From the NCBI GenBank assembly GCA_000436835.1, contig FR889130.1, positions 1 to 5,633 on the forward strand: a stretch of 5,633 nt of DNA, written 5' to 3'. The position numbers were made by a program, and so were the translations under genes. Source of the DNA: Eubacterium sp. CAG:251 (GTDB lineage: Bacteria; Bacillota; Clostridia; Oscillospirales; Acutalibacteraceae). Below, one piece after another: positions 1 to 5,633 of the stretch (positions are counted from its first letter, which is position 1; each line of letters begins with the position of its first letter). The notes beneath the pieces are model-generated. The model made no database searches, was not told where the DNA came from, and was given only the letters and a program-made list of their open reading frames with translations.

Positions 1-33
1 CGGCACGGTTTAGCCACTTTATCGACAGTCTGA

Positions 34-58
34 AAGAACCACCGATAAGGTGGTTCTT
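34..58 (-). terminator. Probable intrinsic terminator of the ara operon
   Basis: A perfect 10-bp inverted repeat (AAGAACCACC at 34-43, GGTGGTTCTT at 49-58) encloses a 5-base loop. It begins 6 bases downstream of the stop codon of the VanW-family gene, the expected place for the operon's terminator. Read on the minus strand, the 3' arm ends in TTCTTT and then TCAG, so the U-tract is short and partly inside the stem. On the plus strand the hairpin is followed by TAAAATATT, also without a strong T run. It may therefore be a weak terminator, an mRNA 3'-end stabiliser, or a bidirectional hairpin shared with a convergent gene to the left. The hairpin is seen directly; its function is inferred from position. 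Confidence 0.6.
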
Positions 59-64
59 AAAATA

Positions 65-1723
65 TTAGTATTTTGATTTGCAAGAGTAATTTGTTTTACC
101 TTTGACGGATCTTTTTAATGTAAAAGTCTTACCCTTTTGAGTAACCTTTAGTTTAACTTTCTTTGGCTTAGCCTTTTGGCAGGTATAGAAGGTGCATGTA
201 ATTTTGCCGCCTTTAACCGTCATCTTAATTTTAATTGCATACTTTGTATTATTTTTCCATCTGAAATTTTGAACATTGCCTGAAATGGCAGCATCTCTAC
301 CAAGCGGAACATAAGATACCCTTTGGCTGTGTTGATGGCGTTCAACAATTTTAACATTTGAAATAAGCGCAGTGTTAAATACAGTTGAAGCAACCTGGCA
401 AATACCGCCGGCAAGACCCATTGTTGTAGAATTTTCACCGGTAAAAACGTGAGCCTTTTTGTATCCTTTGGCTGCAGTTCTTGAACCGACTACCTTATTA
501 AAATCAAATGTTTCTCCAGGTTGAATGATAGTACCGTTAATCTTTTTTGAAGCAATTTTTAAATTAGTAGTTCTATTCTTATTGTTTACATAATAAGAAT
601 AATAAGTTGCATATACATTAGAATAATATGAACTGAGCATTGTGCTTCTGTCACCGTAATATCTGACGCCATTATAATCAGTATATGCTCTGACTTTTAC
701 ATAATACTTTTTATTCTTCTTTAACTTTTTGATAGCTTTCTTGACAGTTTTTGGATTTTTGATTTTTACTTTTTTTAAGCCTTTTTTGAATTTGCTGTCC
801 GTTGTATATGTAATCTCATAACCTGAGCAATTAACCTTTTTCCATTCTACTTTAAGCGTAGTTTTACTGAGCGTTACCGATGTAAGTTTTACTTTGCTTG
901 GCTTAATAAATGTAAATACGGTATTTCCTACCTCACCGTAATAATTTTTATCGTTAACTGTTTTGTACGCCCTTACTTGATAGTAATAAGCAGTTGAATT
1001 TTTAAGCGAAGATGCCTTATAAGATGTTTGGCTGTTTGAAACATGTGCTAAATGAACATAAGCGTTTTTAGCGCTGTCAAATTTCAAAATTTCATAACCT
1101 GACACCTTAGAAGCCGCACTCCAGCTGATTACGGCTGAGGTTGCACTGTCTTTTTTTATTGAAACCGAGGCAATTTTTTCAGGTAAAATAACATAAGTTT
1201 TTGAGATACTGCCGGAATAATTACCAATTCCTTTAATTTTAACAGTAGCAACACCGGGAGCGTTGTTATTTGAATATGTTGCCGTAAAATCAGTATTTTG
1301 AATTAAATAATTATGATTATACGCAACATAAACGACAGGTGTTATTGATTGACCGTTATAAACAAACGATGATTTTTCTAATGATACTGACACCTTTTTA
1401 TCATCAAATTTAATCGGTGTGATTTTGAATTCCTTGACTGCTGTTCCCGAATAATTATTAATACCGGTAATTGTAGCCTTAACTGTGCCAACATCAACAT
1501 TATTGCTGTATTTTACTGTATAATCCGTATTTTCTAAAAGAGTTATTCCATTATAGATAACTGCTGGATTTTTAGCTATGCCGTCATAAACAAAGCTCTG
1601 CTGTGAAAGAGTTACGTTTGTATCTGTAAGCACCTTTGCATCATCGGCATAAGCTGAAAAAGAAAATCCAAGACACAATGCTGCAAATAATACAGATACA
1701 ATTAAGCTTAAACTTTTTTTCAT
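65..1723 (-). CDS. Secreted Ig-like/FN3/VanW-domain protein
   Basis: The 552-residue product is predicted to be exported and to act at the cell surface or outside; its biochemical role is unknown. Residues 1-26 are a Sec signal peptide: MKK, a hydrophobic core, and an AYA cleavage motif before DD. Two related Ig-like repeats of the bacterial MBG type follow (about 35-103 and 110-181), sharing SFVY[D/N]G, NTD[Y/F]T, YSNN and GI.NYSG. Two fibronectin type III domains come next (about 181-274 and 275-368); the second is very lysine-rich. A VanW-family domain spans about 371-512, with NR at 383-384, PGETF at 402-406, GGICQ at 439-443 (Cys442), ERHQHS at 461-466 and GRDA at 475-478. A basic tail (513-552) ends the protein. 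The start at 1723 is preferred because AGGAG sits 7 bases upstream; the ATG at 1729 is only 1 base from it. The gene lies 10 bp downstream of araD and is the last of the operon. VanW takes its name from vancomycin-resistance clusters, but no resistance role is implied here. There is no LPXTG, lipobox or C-terminal membrane anchor. Domain calls are firm, function is not. Confidence 0.9.
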   Translation of the reverse strand: MKKSLSLIVSVLFAALCLGFSFSAYADDAKVLTDTNVTLSQQSFVYDGIAKNPAVIYNGITLLENTDYTVKYSNNVDVGTVKATITGINNYSGTAVKEFKITPIKFDDKKVSVSLEKSSFVYNGQSITPVVYVAYNHNYLIQNTDFTATYSNNNAPGVATVKIKGIGNYSGSISKTYVILPEKIASVSIKKDSATSAVISWSAASKVSGYEILKFDSAKNAYVHLAHVSNSQTSYKASSLKNSTAYYYQVRAYKTVNDKNYYGEVGNTVFTFIKPSKVKLTSVTLSKTTLKVEWKKVNCSGYEITYTTDSKFKKGLKKVKIKNPKTVKKAIKKLKKNKKYYVKVRAYTDYNGVRYYGDRSTMLSSYYSNVYATYYSYYVNNKNRTTNLKIASKKINGTIIQPGETFDFNKVVGSRTAAKGYKKAHVFTGENSTTMGLAGGICQVASTVFNTALISNVKIVERHQHSQRVSYVPLGRDAAISGNVQNFRWKNNTKYAIKIKMTVKGGKITCTFYTCQKAKPKKVKLKVTQKGKTFTLKRSVKGKTNYSCKSKY

Positions 1724-1730
1724 AATCATT

Positions 1731-1736
1731 CTCCTA
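1731..1736 (-). promoter_or_regulatory. Ribosome binding site of VanW-family gene, overlapping araD stop
   Basis: TAGGAG on the minus strand contains the TAG stop codon of araD (1734-1736) and the Shine-Dalgarno sequence of the next gene. The spacer to the ATG at 1723 is 7 bases. This spacing decides between the two nearby in-frame ATG codons (1729 and 1723) in favour of the second. The overlap suggests that ribosomes finishing araD can re-initiate here. Confidence 0.8.
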
Positions 1737-2444
1737 TTTATTTTGTCCGTAATAAGCATTTTTTCCATGCTTTCTTTGATAATGCTTATCAAGCAAATAC
1801 TGCTCAATGCCTATATTAGATTCATTATCAAGTGCGGCAATTTGTTCTGTTTGATAAGCCATTTTTGAAACTTCTTCAAGAATTAAAGCATTTTCAACGG
1901 CTTTAAACGGATTTTTTCCCCAAGTAAAAGGCCCGTGCCTATGAATCAAAATTGCAGGACATTCCTCAGGGCTTATTCCCCTGTTCTTAAATTCTTCAAC
2001 AATAACTTTACCTGTGTTAAGCTCATATTCGCTATTAACCTCAGCTTCACTTAATCCCCTTGCGCAAGGAATTGAGCAATTTGCAAAGTCAGCATGAGTT
2101 GTTCCGTAAGCGTTAACGTCTCTGCCGGCTTGCGCCCAAGAACATGCCCAGGGTGAATGAGTATGAACTATACCGCCTATTTCAGGAAAGCTTCTGTAAA
2201 GTTCAAGATGAGTAGGTGTGTCAGAGGAAGGATTTAAATCGCCCTCAACCTTGTTTCCGTTCAAATCCATAACAACCATATCGGATGCTTTCATATCATC
2301 ATATGGCACACCGGACGGTTTTATTACAAACAATCCTTTTTCACGGTCAATACCTGAAACGTTTCCCCATGTAAGAACAACAAGACCGTATTTCACAAGC
2401 TGAAGATTTGCTTTAAAGACATCTTCTTTAAGCTTTACTAACAT
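1734..2444 (-). CDS. araD: L-ribulose-5-phosphate 4-epimerase (AraD)
   Basis: This cytosolic, metal-dependent enzyme converts L-ribulose-5-phosphate to D-xylulose-5-phosphate, the last step that brings L-arabinose into the pentose phosphate or phosphoketolase pathway. The 236-residue protein is a class II aldolase/AraD family member, close to the 231 residues of E. coli AraD. Visible family motifs are GNVSG (27-31) and SG (44-45) for the phosphate, SSDTPTH (73-79, with Asp75), the metal ligands His94 and His96 in HTH, His170 in HRHG, the catalytic acid/base Asp119 in HADF, and the C-terminal tyrosine pair in NAYYGQ (229-234; Tyr232 matches E. coli Tyr229). An in-frame TAA lies immediately before the ATG, which fixes the start; the Shine-Dalgarno AAGGAG is 9 bases upstream. 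The gene follows araA by 13 bp. UlaF and SgbE paralogues catalyse the same reaction in ascorbate/xylulose pathways, but the araA neighbour makes AraD the right name. Confidence 0.96.
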   Translation of the reverse strand: MLVKLKEDVFKANLQLVKYGLVVLTWGNVSGIDREKGLFVIKPSGVPYDDMKASDMVVMDLNGNKVEGDLNPSSDTPTHLELYRSFPEIGGIVHTHSPWACSWAQAGRDVNAYGTTHADFANCSIPCARGLSEAEVNSEYELNTGKVIVEEFKNRGISPEECPAILIHRHGPFTWGKNPFKAVENALILEEVSKMAYQTEQIAALDNESNIGIEQYLLDKHYQRKHGKNAYYGQNK

Positions 2445-2453
2445 TTATGCCAT

Positions 2454-2460
2454 CTCCTTA
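2454..2460 (-). promoter_or_regulatory. Ribosome binding site of araD, overlapping araA stop
   Basis: TAAGGAG on the minus strand holds the TAA stop codon of araA (2458-2460) and the Shine-Dalgarno sequence of araD. An ATG directly abuts the SD (2451-2453) but opens only a two-codon frame (ATG GCA TAA) that ends exactly at the araD ATG. The usable start is therefore 2444, with a 9-base spacer. Confidence 0.8.
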
Positions 2461-3930
2461 CATACCAAGCTTATATGCAACATCGTTGTAAAAAAGTTCT
2501 TTTTTGAAAGAATTAATTTCTGTGTTTTTATTTATATGAATAAATTCTATACCCATAATCTCAGCAAAATCTCTCATATGCTCTGCCGTAAGTGAGTACG
2601 AGAGAACAGAGTGGTGAGCACCGCCTGCATAAATCCAAGCTTCTGCAGAGGTTTGAAGGCAAGGAAGAGGCTTCCAAAGAACGCCGGCAACAGGAAGCTT
2701 TGGCATATCATTTACCTGCTCTTTACATTCAACGTCATTAACAATCATTCTTAGCCTGTCACCCATATCAACAAGAGTAACTACAATAGCATTACCTGTC
2801 TGCGCTTTAAAAACAAGACGAGCCGGGTCTTCCCTGTCGCCGATGCCGAGAGGATGCACCTGAATTTTTGGCTTATTAGCCGCAATAGTTGGGCAAACTT
2901 CGAGCATATGTGAGCCTAAAAGCATTTCATTGCCGGGCTCAAAGTGATAGGTATAATCTTCCATAAACGCTGTACCGCCGTTCATACCCTCAGCCATAAG
3001 CTTCATAATTCTTGTCATAGCGGCAACTTTCCAGTCACCCTCTGCACCAAAACCGTAACCTTGGCGCATTAAATCCTGTGCGGCAAGACCGGGAAGCTGT
3101 CGAAGCTCCTGTAAATCCTCAAAGTTGGTATGAAAAGCGCCGAAACCGTTTTCATCAAGGAATTTCTTTATTGCAACTTCTTCCCTTGCCTGATAGCGAA
3201 CAGAGTCGATATTATCAGTGTCAAATTCGTAATTATTCTTATATACCTGCATTTGTGCGTCAATTTCATCGTCGGTTACAGCATTGACATACTTAATGAT
3301 ATCTCCTACTCCGTAATGGTCAACCTGCCAGCCAAGTTTGATTTGCGCTTCAATTTTATCACCGTCTGTTACGGCAACATTTCTCATATTATCCGAAATA
3401 CGAAGAACACGAAGCTTTCTCGATTCACTTGCACCTATAGCAGCTCTCATCCAAATTCCCATTTTGTTTTGGAATTGTTCGTCTTTCCAATAGCCGGCTA
3501 TAACCTTGACTTTCTTTCTCATTCTTGCATGAATATATCCGTGCTCTCTGTCACCGTGAGCAGACTGATTAAGATTCATGAAGTCCATATCAATAGAATC
3601 CCACGGAATGTCACGATTATATTGTGTATTAACGTGAAGATAAGGTTTATTAAGTGCATTTAGACCTGAAATCCACATTTTTGACGGTGAAAACGTATGC
3701 ATCCAAGTAATAATACCCGCACAATTAGGTGTATTATTGGCTTGTTCGATTACATTCAATATTTCACTTGATGTTTTAACACATGGCTTGGCGACAACCT
3801 TGCAAGGAAGCTTTTTGCTCCATTCGTCGCACATATCCTGCGCATGTGAATTAATATCGGCAAATATTTCTTCGCCGTAAAGATGCTGTGTGCCTACAAT
3901 AAACCAAAATTCATAATCTTTAATAGCCAT
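2458..3930 (-). CDS. araA: L-arabinose isomerase (AraA)
   Basis: This cytosolic enzyme interconverts L-arabinose and L-ribulose, the entry step of the isomerase route; it normally uses Mn2+ and forms hexamers in characterised relatives. The 490-residue product is close to the family's usual length (about 490-500), and family signatures run end to end. The N-terminus has FWFIVGTQHLYG (8-19). The middle region holds WMHTFSPSKMWI (76-87) and NTQYNRDIPW (101-110). The metal and active-site residues are Glu297 in GAEGDW, Glu324 in FMEDYTYHF, His341 in GSHMLEVCP and the His439-His440 pair in GGAHHSV; these correspond to E. coli Glu306, Glu333, His350 and His450. The start at 3930 has TAAGGAG with a 7-base spacer. 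The gene sits between the kinase (11-bp gap) and araD (13-bp gap). No frameshift or missing motif is seen. The identification rests on strong family-wide motif matches plus operon context. Confidence 0.98.
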   Translation of the reverse strand: MAIKDYEFWFIVGTQHLYGEEIFADINSHAQDMCDEWSKKLPCKVVAKPCVKTSSEILNVIEQANNTPNCAGIITWMHTFSPSKMWISGLNALNKPYLHVNTQYNRDIPWDSIDMDFMNLNQSAHGDREHGYIHARMRKKVKVIAGYWKDEQFQNKMGIWMRAAIGASESRKLRVLRISDNMRNVAVTDGDKIEAQIKLGWQVDHYGVGDIIKYVNAVTDDEIDAQMQVYKNNYEFDTDNIDSVRYQAREEVAIKKFLDENGFGAFHTNFEDLQELRQLPGLAAQDLMRQGYGFGAEGDWKVAAMTRIMKLMAEGMNGGTAFMEDYTYHFEPGNEMLLGSHMLEVCPTIAANKPKIQVHPLGIGDREDPARLVFKAQTGNAIVVTLVDMGDRLRMIVNDVECKEQVNDMPKLPVAGVLWKPLPCLQTSAEAWIYAGGAHHSVLSYSLTAEHMRDFAEIMGIEFIHINKNTEINSFKKELFYNDVAYKLGM

Positions 3931-3937
3931 AATTACT

Positions 3938-3944
3938 CTCCTTA
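3938..3944 (-). promoter_or_regulatory. Ribosome binding site of araA, overlapping kinase stop
   Basis: TAAGGAG on the minus strand holds the TAA stop codon of the kinase gene (3942-3944) and the Shine-Dalgarno sequence of araA, with a 7-base spacer to the ATG at 3930. It has the same stop-in-SD layout as the next two junctions. Confidence 0.8.
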
Positions 3945-5519
3945 AATATTTTCAACAGCCGATTTTTCAACCGCCAATGATTTTTTATAAAGCGTTATAT
4001 ATTTTTCAAAACCGTTTACGTCATTAATATCAGGCTGGACGGTTGAAATTTCATATTTGGAAAATACTTTTTTATCCAAAAATTCTTCAAGTGGCAAACC
4101 GAAGTTATTCTTAGCGTAACTTGCAAGAACTGCAATTCCCCAAGCGCCGCCTTCGCCTGCGGTTGATAAAACCGAAACAGGTGTTTTCATAGCGCCTGCC
4201 ATTAGTTTTTGACCTACATATTTTGTCTTAAACAAACCGCCGTGACCCATAAGCTTATCAATATTGACGTTTTCTTCTTCAAGAATTTCCATTCCGATTT
4301 TAAGTGTAGCAATGGCAGAATAAATATGTGTTCTCATAAAATTAGCAAGATTAAAATTAGAATTTTCACTTCTTAACAGCATTGGTCTTCCTTGTAAAAA
4401 TCCTGTAACCGGTTCACCTGAAAAATAGTTAATTGATACAATTTTGCCGCAATCACTGTCACCTTTTAATGCTTCGTTATAAAGCAAATCGTATATTTCA
4501 CCTTTGGTAAGATTATTACCTGAAAGAGAAGAAAATTCAATAAAGAGTTTAACCCAATAATCAAGGTCGGTACAGCAGTTATTACAATGCACCATGGCAA
4601 CGGGCTTACCTGTTGGGGTTGTCACCATATCAATTTCCTCATAAACCCTTGAAAGCTGCTTTTCAAGAACTATCATTGAAAATATAGACGTGCCCGCAGA
4701 AATATTACCGGTCCTTTGAGCAACACTGTTTGTTGCAACCATACCTGTTCCGGCATCACCTTCAGCCGGACACATTAATGCACCTGCTTTAAGCGTGGCA
4801 CTTGGGTCTAAAAGCTTAGCTCCGTCTTCACTCAAAGTACCTGCATTTTCGCCTGCCAAAAGAACTTTAGGTAAAATGTCTTTAATATTCCAATCAAACT
4901 GCTTAACATTTTCAAGATTTGAAAATTTTTCAAGCATTTCTTGGTTATAATCATTAATATCGCTGTCTATAGGGAACATTCCTGATGCATCGCCTATTCC
5001 TAAAGCCTTTTTACCTGTTAGTTTATAGTGAACATATCCTGCAAGAGTTGTTATATATGAAATATCCTTTACGTGCTCCTCATTATTAAGAATTGCTTGA
5101 TACAAATGAGCAATGCTCCAACGTTGAGGAATATTGAAATTGAATACTCTTGTTAATTCCCGTGCCGCCTGAGCCGTGGTTGTATTTCTCCAAGTTCTGA
5201 AAGGGACAAGCAAATTATCGTCCTTATCAAACGCCAAATAGCCGTGCATCATAGCAGAAAATCCTATTGCGGAAAGCGAGGTGATTTTAGAAGAAAACTT
5301 ATTTTCACATTCATCATTAAGTGACTTATATGCCGATTGTAAACCATGCCAAATATCATCAATACTGTAGGTCCAATATCCTTCAACAAGTTTGTTTTCC
5401 CAATCGTAGCTGCCTGTCGCCAAAACATTAAATTCGTCATCAATTAATATTGCTTTAATTCTCGTTGAACCAAATTCGATTCCAAGGCACTCACTGCCGT
5501 TAAGTTTAAAGTTACTCAT
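3942..5519 (-). CDS. araB: FGGY-family sugar kinase, probable L-ribulokinase (AraB role)
   Basis: By context, this cytosolic kinase uses ATP to phosphorylate L-ribulose to L-ribulose-5-phosphate, linking AraA to AraD. The 525-residue protein is an FGGY carbohydrate kinase. Its first phosphate loop is GIEFGSTR (13-20), where Glu15 replaces the usual Asp of GIDxGT. Sugar-site motifs include MHG (91-93) and WRN (110-112). The catalytic base is expected to be Asp255 in EGDAGTG (253-259), followed by GNISAGTS (271-278). The C-terminal ATP-site motif is GHGGLFKT (425-432), and a glycine-rich AGEGGAWG spans 454-461. It is shorter than E. coli AraB (566) and nearer to xylulokinases (about 490-500), so by sequence it is not the classical AraB type. 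The araA-araD neighbours support ribulokinase, and the alternative is a xylulokinase-like enzyme of mixed specificity. The start at 5519 is chosen for GGAG 7 bases upstream; the in-frame ATG at 5546 lacks an SD. It is the first gene of the operon. Confidence 0.88.
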   Translation of the reverse strand: MSNFKLNGSECLGIEFGSTRIKAILIDDEFNVLATGSYDWENKLVEGYWTYSIDDIWHGLQSAYKSLNDECENKFSSKITSLSAIGFSAMMHGYLAFDKDDNLLVPFRTWRNTTTAQAARELTRVFNFNIPQRWSIAHLYQAILNNEEHVKDISYITTLAGYVHYKLTGKKALGIGDASGMFPIDSDINDYNQEMLEKFSNLENVKQFDWNIKDILPKVLLAGENAGTLSEDGAKLLDPSATLKAGALMCPAEGDAGTGMVATNSVAQRTGNISAGTSIFSMIVLEKQLSRVYEEIDMVTTPTGKPVAMVHCNNCCTDLDYWVKLFIEFSSLSGNNLTKGEIYDLLYNEALKGDSDCGKIVSINYFSGEPVTGFLQGRPMLLRSENSNFNLANFMRTHIYSAIATLKIGMEILEEENVNIDKLMGHGGLFKTKYVGQKLMAGAMKTPVSVLSTAGEGGAWGIAVLASYAKNNFGLPLEEFLDKKVFSKYEISTVQPDINDVNGFEKYITLYKKSLAVEKSAVENI

Positions 5520-5526
5520 AAAATTT

Positions 5527-5530
5527 CTCC
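5527..5530 (-). promoter_or_regulatory. Ribosome binding site of the kinase gene
   Basis: GGAG on the minus strand stands 7 bases before the ATG at 5519. It fixes the kinase start there rather than at the in-frame ATG at 5546, which would add nine residues and has no purine-rich sequence before it. Confidence 0.75.
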
Positions 5531-5534
5531 AAAA

Positions 5535-5557
5535 CAAAGTGTACATTAAATCAAAGT
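5535..5557. promoter_or_regulatory. Candidate operator: CAAAGT direct repeat around the start site
   Basis: The hexamer CAAAGT (plus strand) occurs at 5535-5540 and again at 5552-5557, a 17-base period. A TGTACA palindrome (5540-5545) lies between them. The block sits at and just after the predicted transcription start, where a repressor could block transcription. The TGTACA core faintly recalls the GTAC-containing AraR box of Bacillus, but the flanks do not match that consensus. In such AT-rich DNA a hexamer repeat may be chance. Confidence 0.2.
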
Positions 5558-5558
5558 A

Positions 5559-5587
5559 ATTTTACAATATTAATTTATATTTTTCAA
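5559..5587 (-). promoter_or_regulatory. Predicted sigma-A promoter of the ara operon
   Basis: On the minus strand, a -35 box TTGAAA (5582-5587) and a -10 box TAAAAT (5559-5564) are separated by exactly 17 bases. Each matches the consensus at five of six positions. Transcription would start near 5551-5552, giving a leader of about 32 bases before the kinase ATG, with its SD. The surrounding DNA (5520-5633) is extremely AT-rich, so some match by chance is possible, but the box quality, spacing and position all agree. No riboswitch-sized structure fits in so short a leader. Confidence 0.65.
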
Positions 5588-5633
5588 GTAGTATATTATA
5601 TATTTATATAAAAATAACAAAATAAAAAAAGGA

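Noticed and set aside
220..438. Minus-strand 72-residue open frame inside the VanW domain
   Set aside because: It is in another frame over the conserved VanW motifs; the real frame explains the sequence fully.
1651..1723. Lipoprotein signal in the VanW-family protein (cysteine at residue 17)
   Set aside because: The residues before the cysteine are A-A-L, without the Gly/Ala/Ser needed at -1 in a lipobox, and a normal AYA signal peptidase I site follows at 24-26.
65..1723. VanW protein as evidence of glycopeptide resistance
   Set aside because: VanW-domain proteins are widespread in Gram-positive bacteria without van clusters; no vanH, vanA/B, vanX, vanR or vanS is nearby.
1724..1807. Longer version of the VanW-family protein starting at 1807, with 28 extra residues
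   Set aside because: It would overlap araD by 74 bases, lacks a Shine-Dalgarno, and would put polar residues before a clean signal peptide. The ATG at 1723 has AGGAG at ideal spacing.
2218..2403. Plus-strand 61-residue open frame inside araD
   Set aside because: It is antisense to conserved AraD active-site coding sequence and has no recognisable product or start signal.
3078..3663. Plus-strand open frames inside araA
   Set aside because: They run opposite a well-conserved isomerase gene, have no family resemblance or good ribosome binding site, and are antisense shadows of its codon pattern.
5520..5546. Longer kinase starting at 5546
   Set aside because: No ribosome binding site precedes it. 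It would begin only a few bases after the predicted transcription start, and the added nine residues do not resemble the family N-terminus.

Overview
The window reads as a compact catabolic operon from a low-GC Gram-positive bacterium, most likely an anaerobic Clostridia-type Bacillota (Ruminococcus/Lachnospira-like). The grounds are AT-rich DNA, strong AGGAG-type ribosome binding sites, lysine-rich proteins using mostly AAA, and a secreted Ig-like/FN3/VanW protein of a style common in gut Clostridia. Genus-level placement is inference.

All four genes lie on the minus strand, so the operon runs from right to left. From the right edge: an AT-rich 114-bp leader (5520-5633) carries a near-consensus sigma-A promoter (5559-5587). 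It is followed by an FGGY sugar kinase acting as L-ribulokinase (araB role, 3942-5519), L-arabinose isomerase (araA, 2458-3930), L-ribulose-5-phosphate 4-epimerase (araD, 1734-2444) and a secreted multidomain VanW-family protein (65-1723). An inverted repeat at 34-58 probably terminates the transcript. Intergenic gaps are only 10-13 bp, and at each junction the upstream stop codon overlaps the downstream Shine-Dalgarno sequence, so the four genes are almost certainly one transcript with likely translational coupling. No gene-free stretch exceeds 300 bases.

The first three genes form the complete intracellular route L-arabinose -> L-ribulose -> L-ribulose-5-phosphate -> D-xylulose-5-phosphate, with the recognised active-site residues in place. 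No transporter, arabinosidase or regulator is inside the window.

The main surprise is the fourth gene. A Sec-exported protein has two Ig-like (MBG-type) repeats, two FN3 domains, a VanW domain and a very basic tail, and it is locked into the arabinose operon by a 10-bp gap. Its role is unknown. The arrangement suggests a cell-wall or extracellular function expressed together with arabinose use, but this could also be a chance operon insertion.
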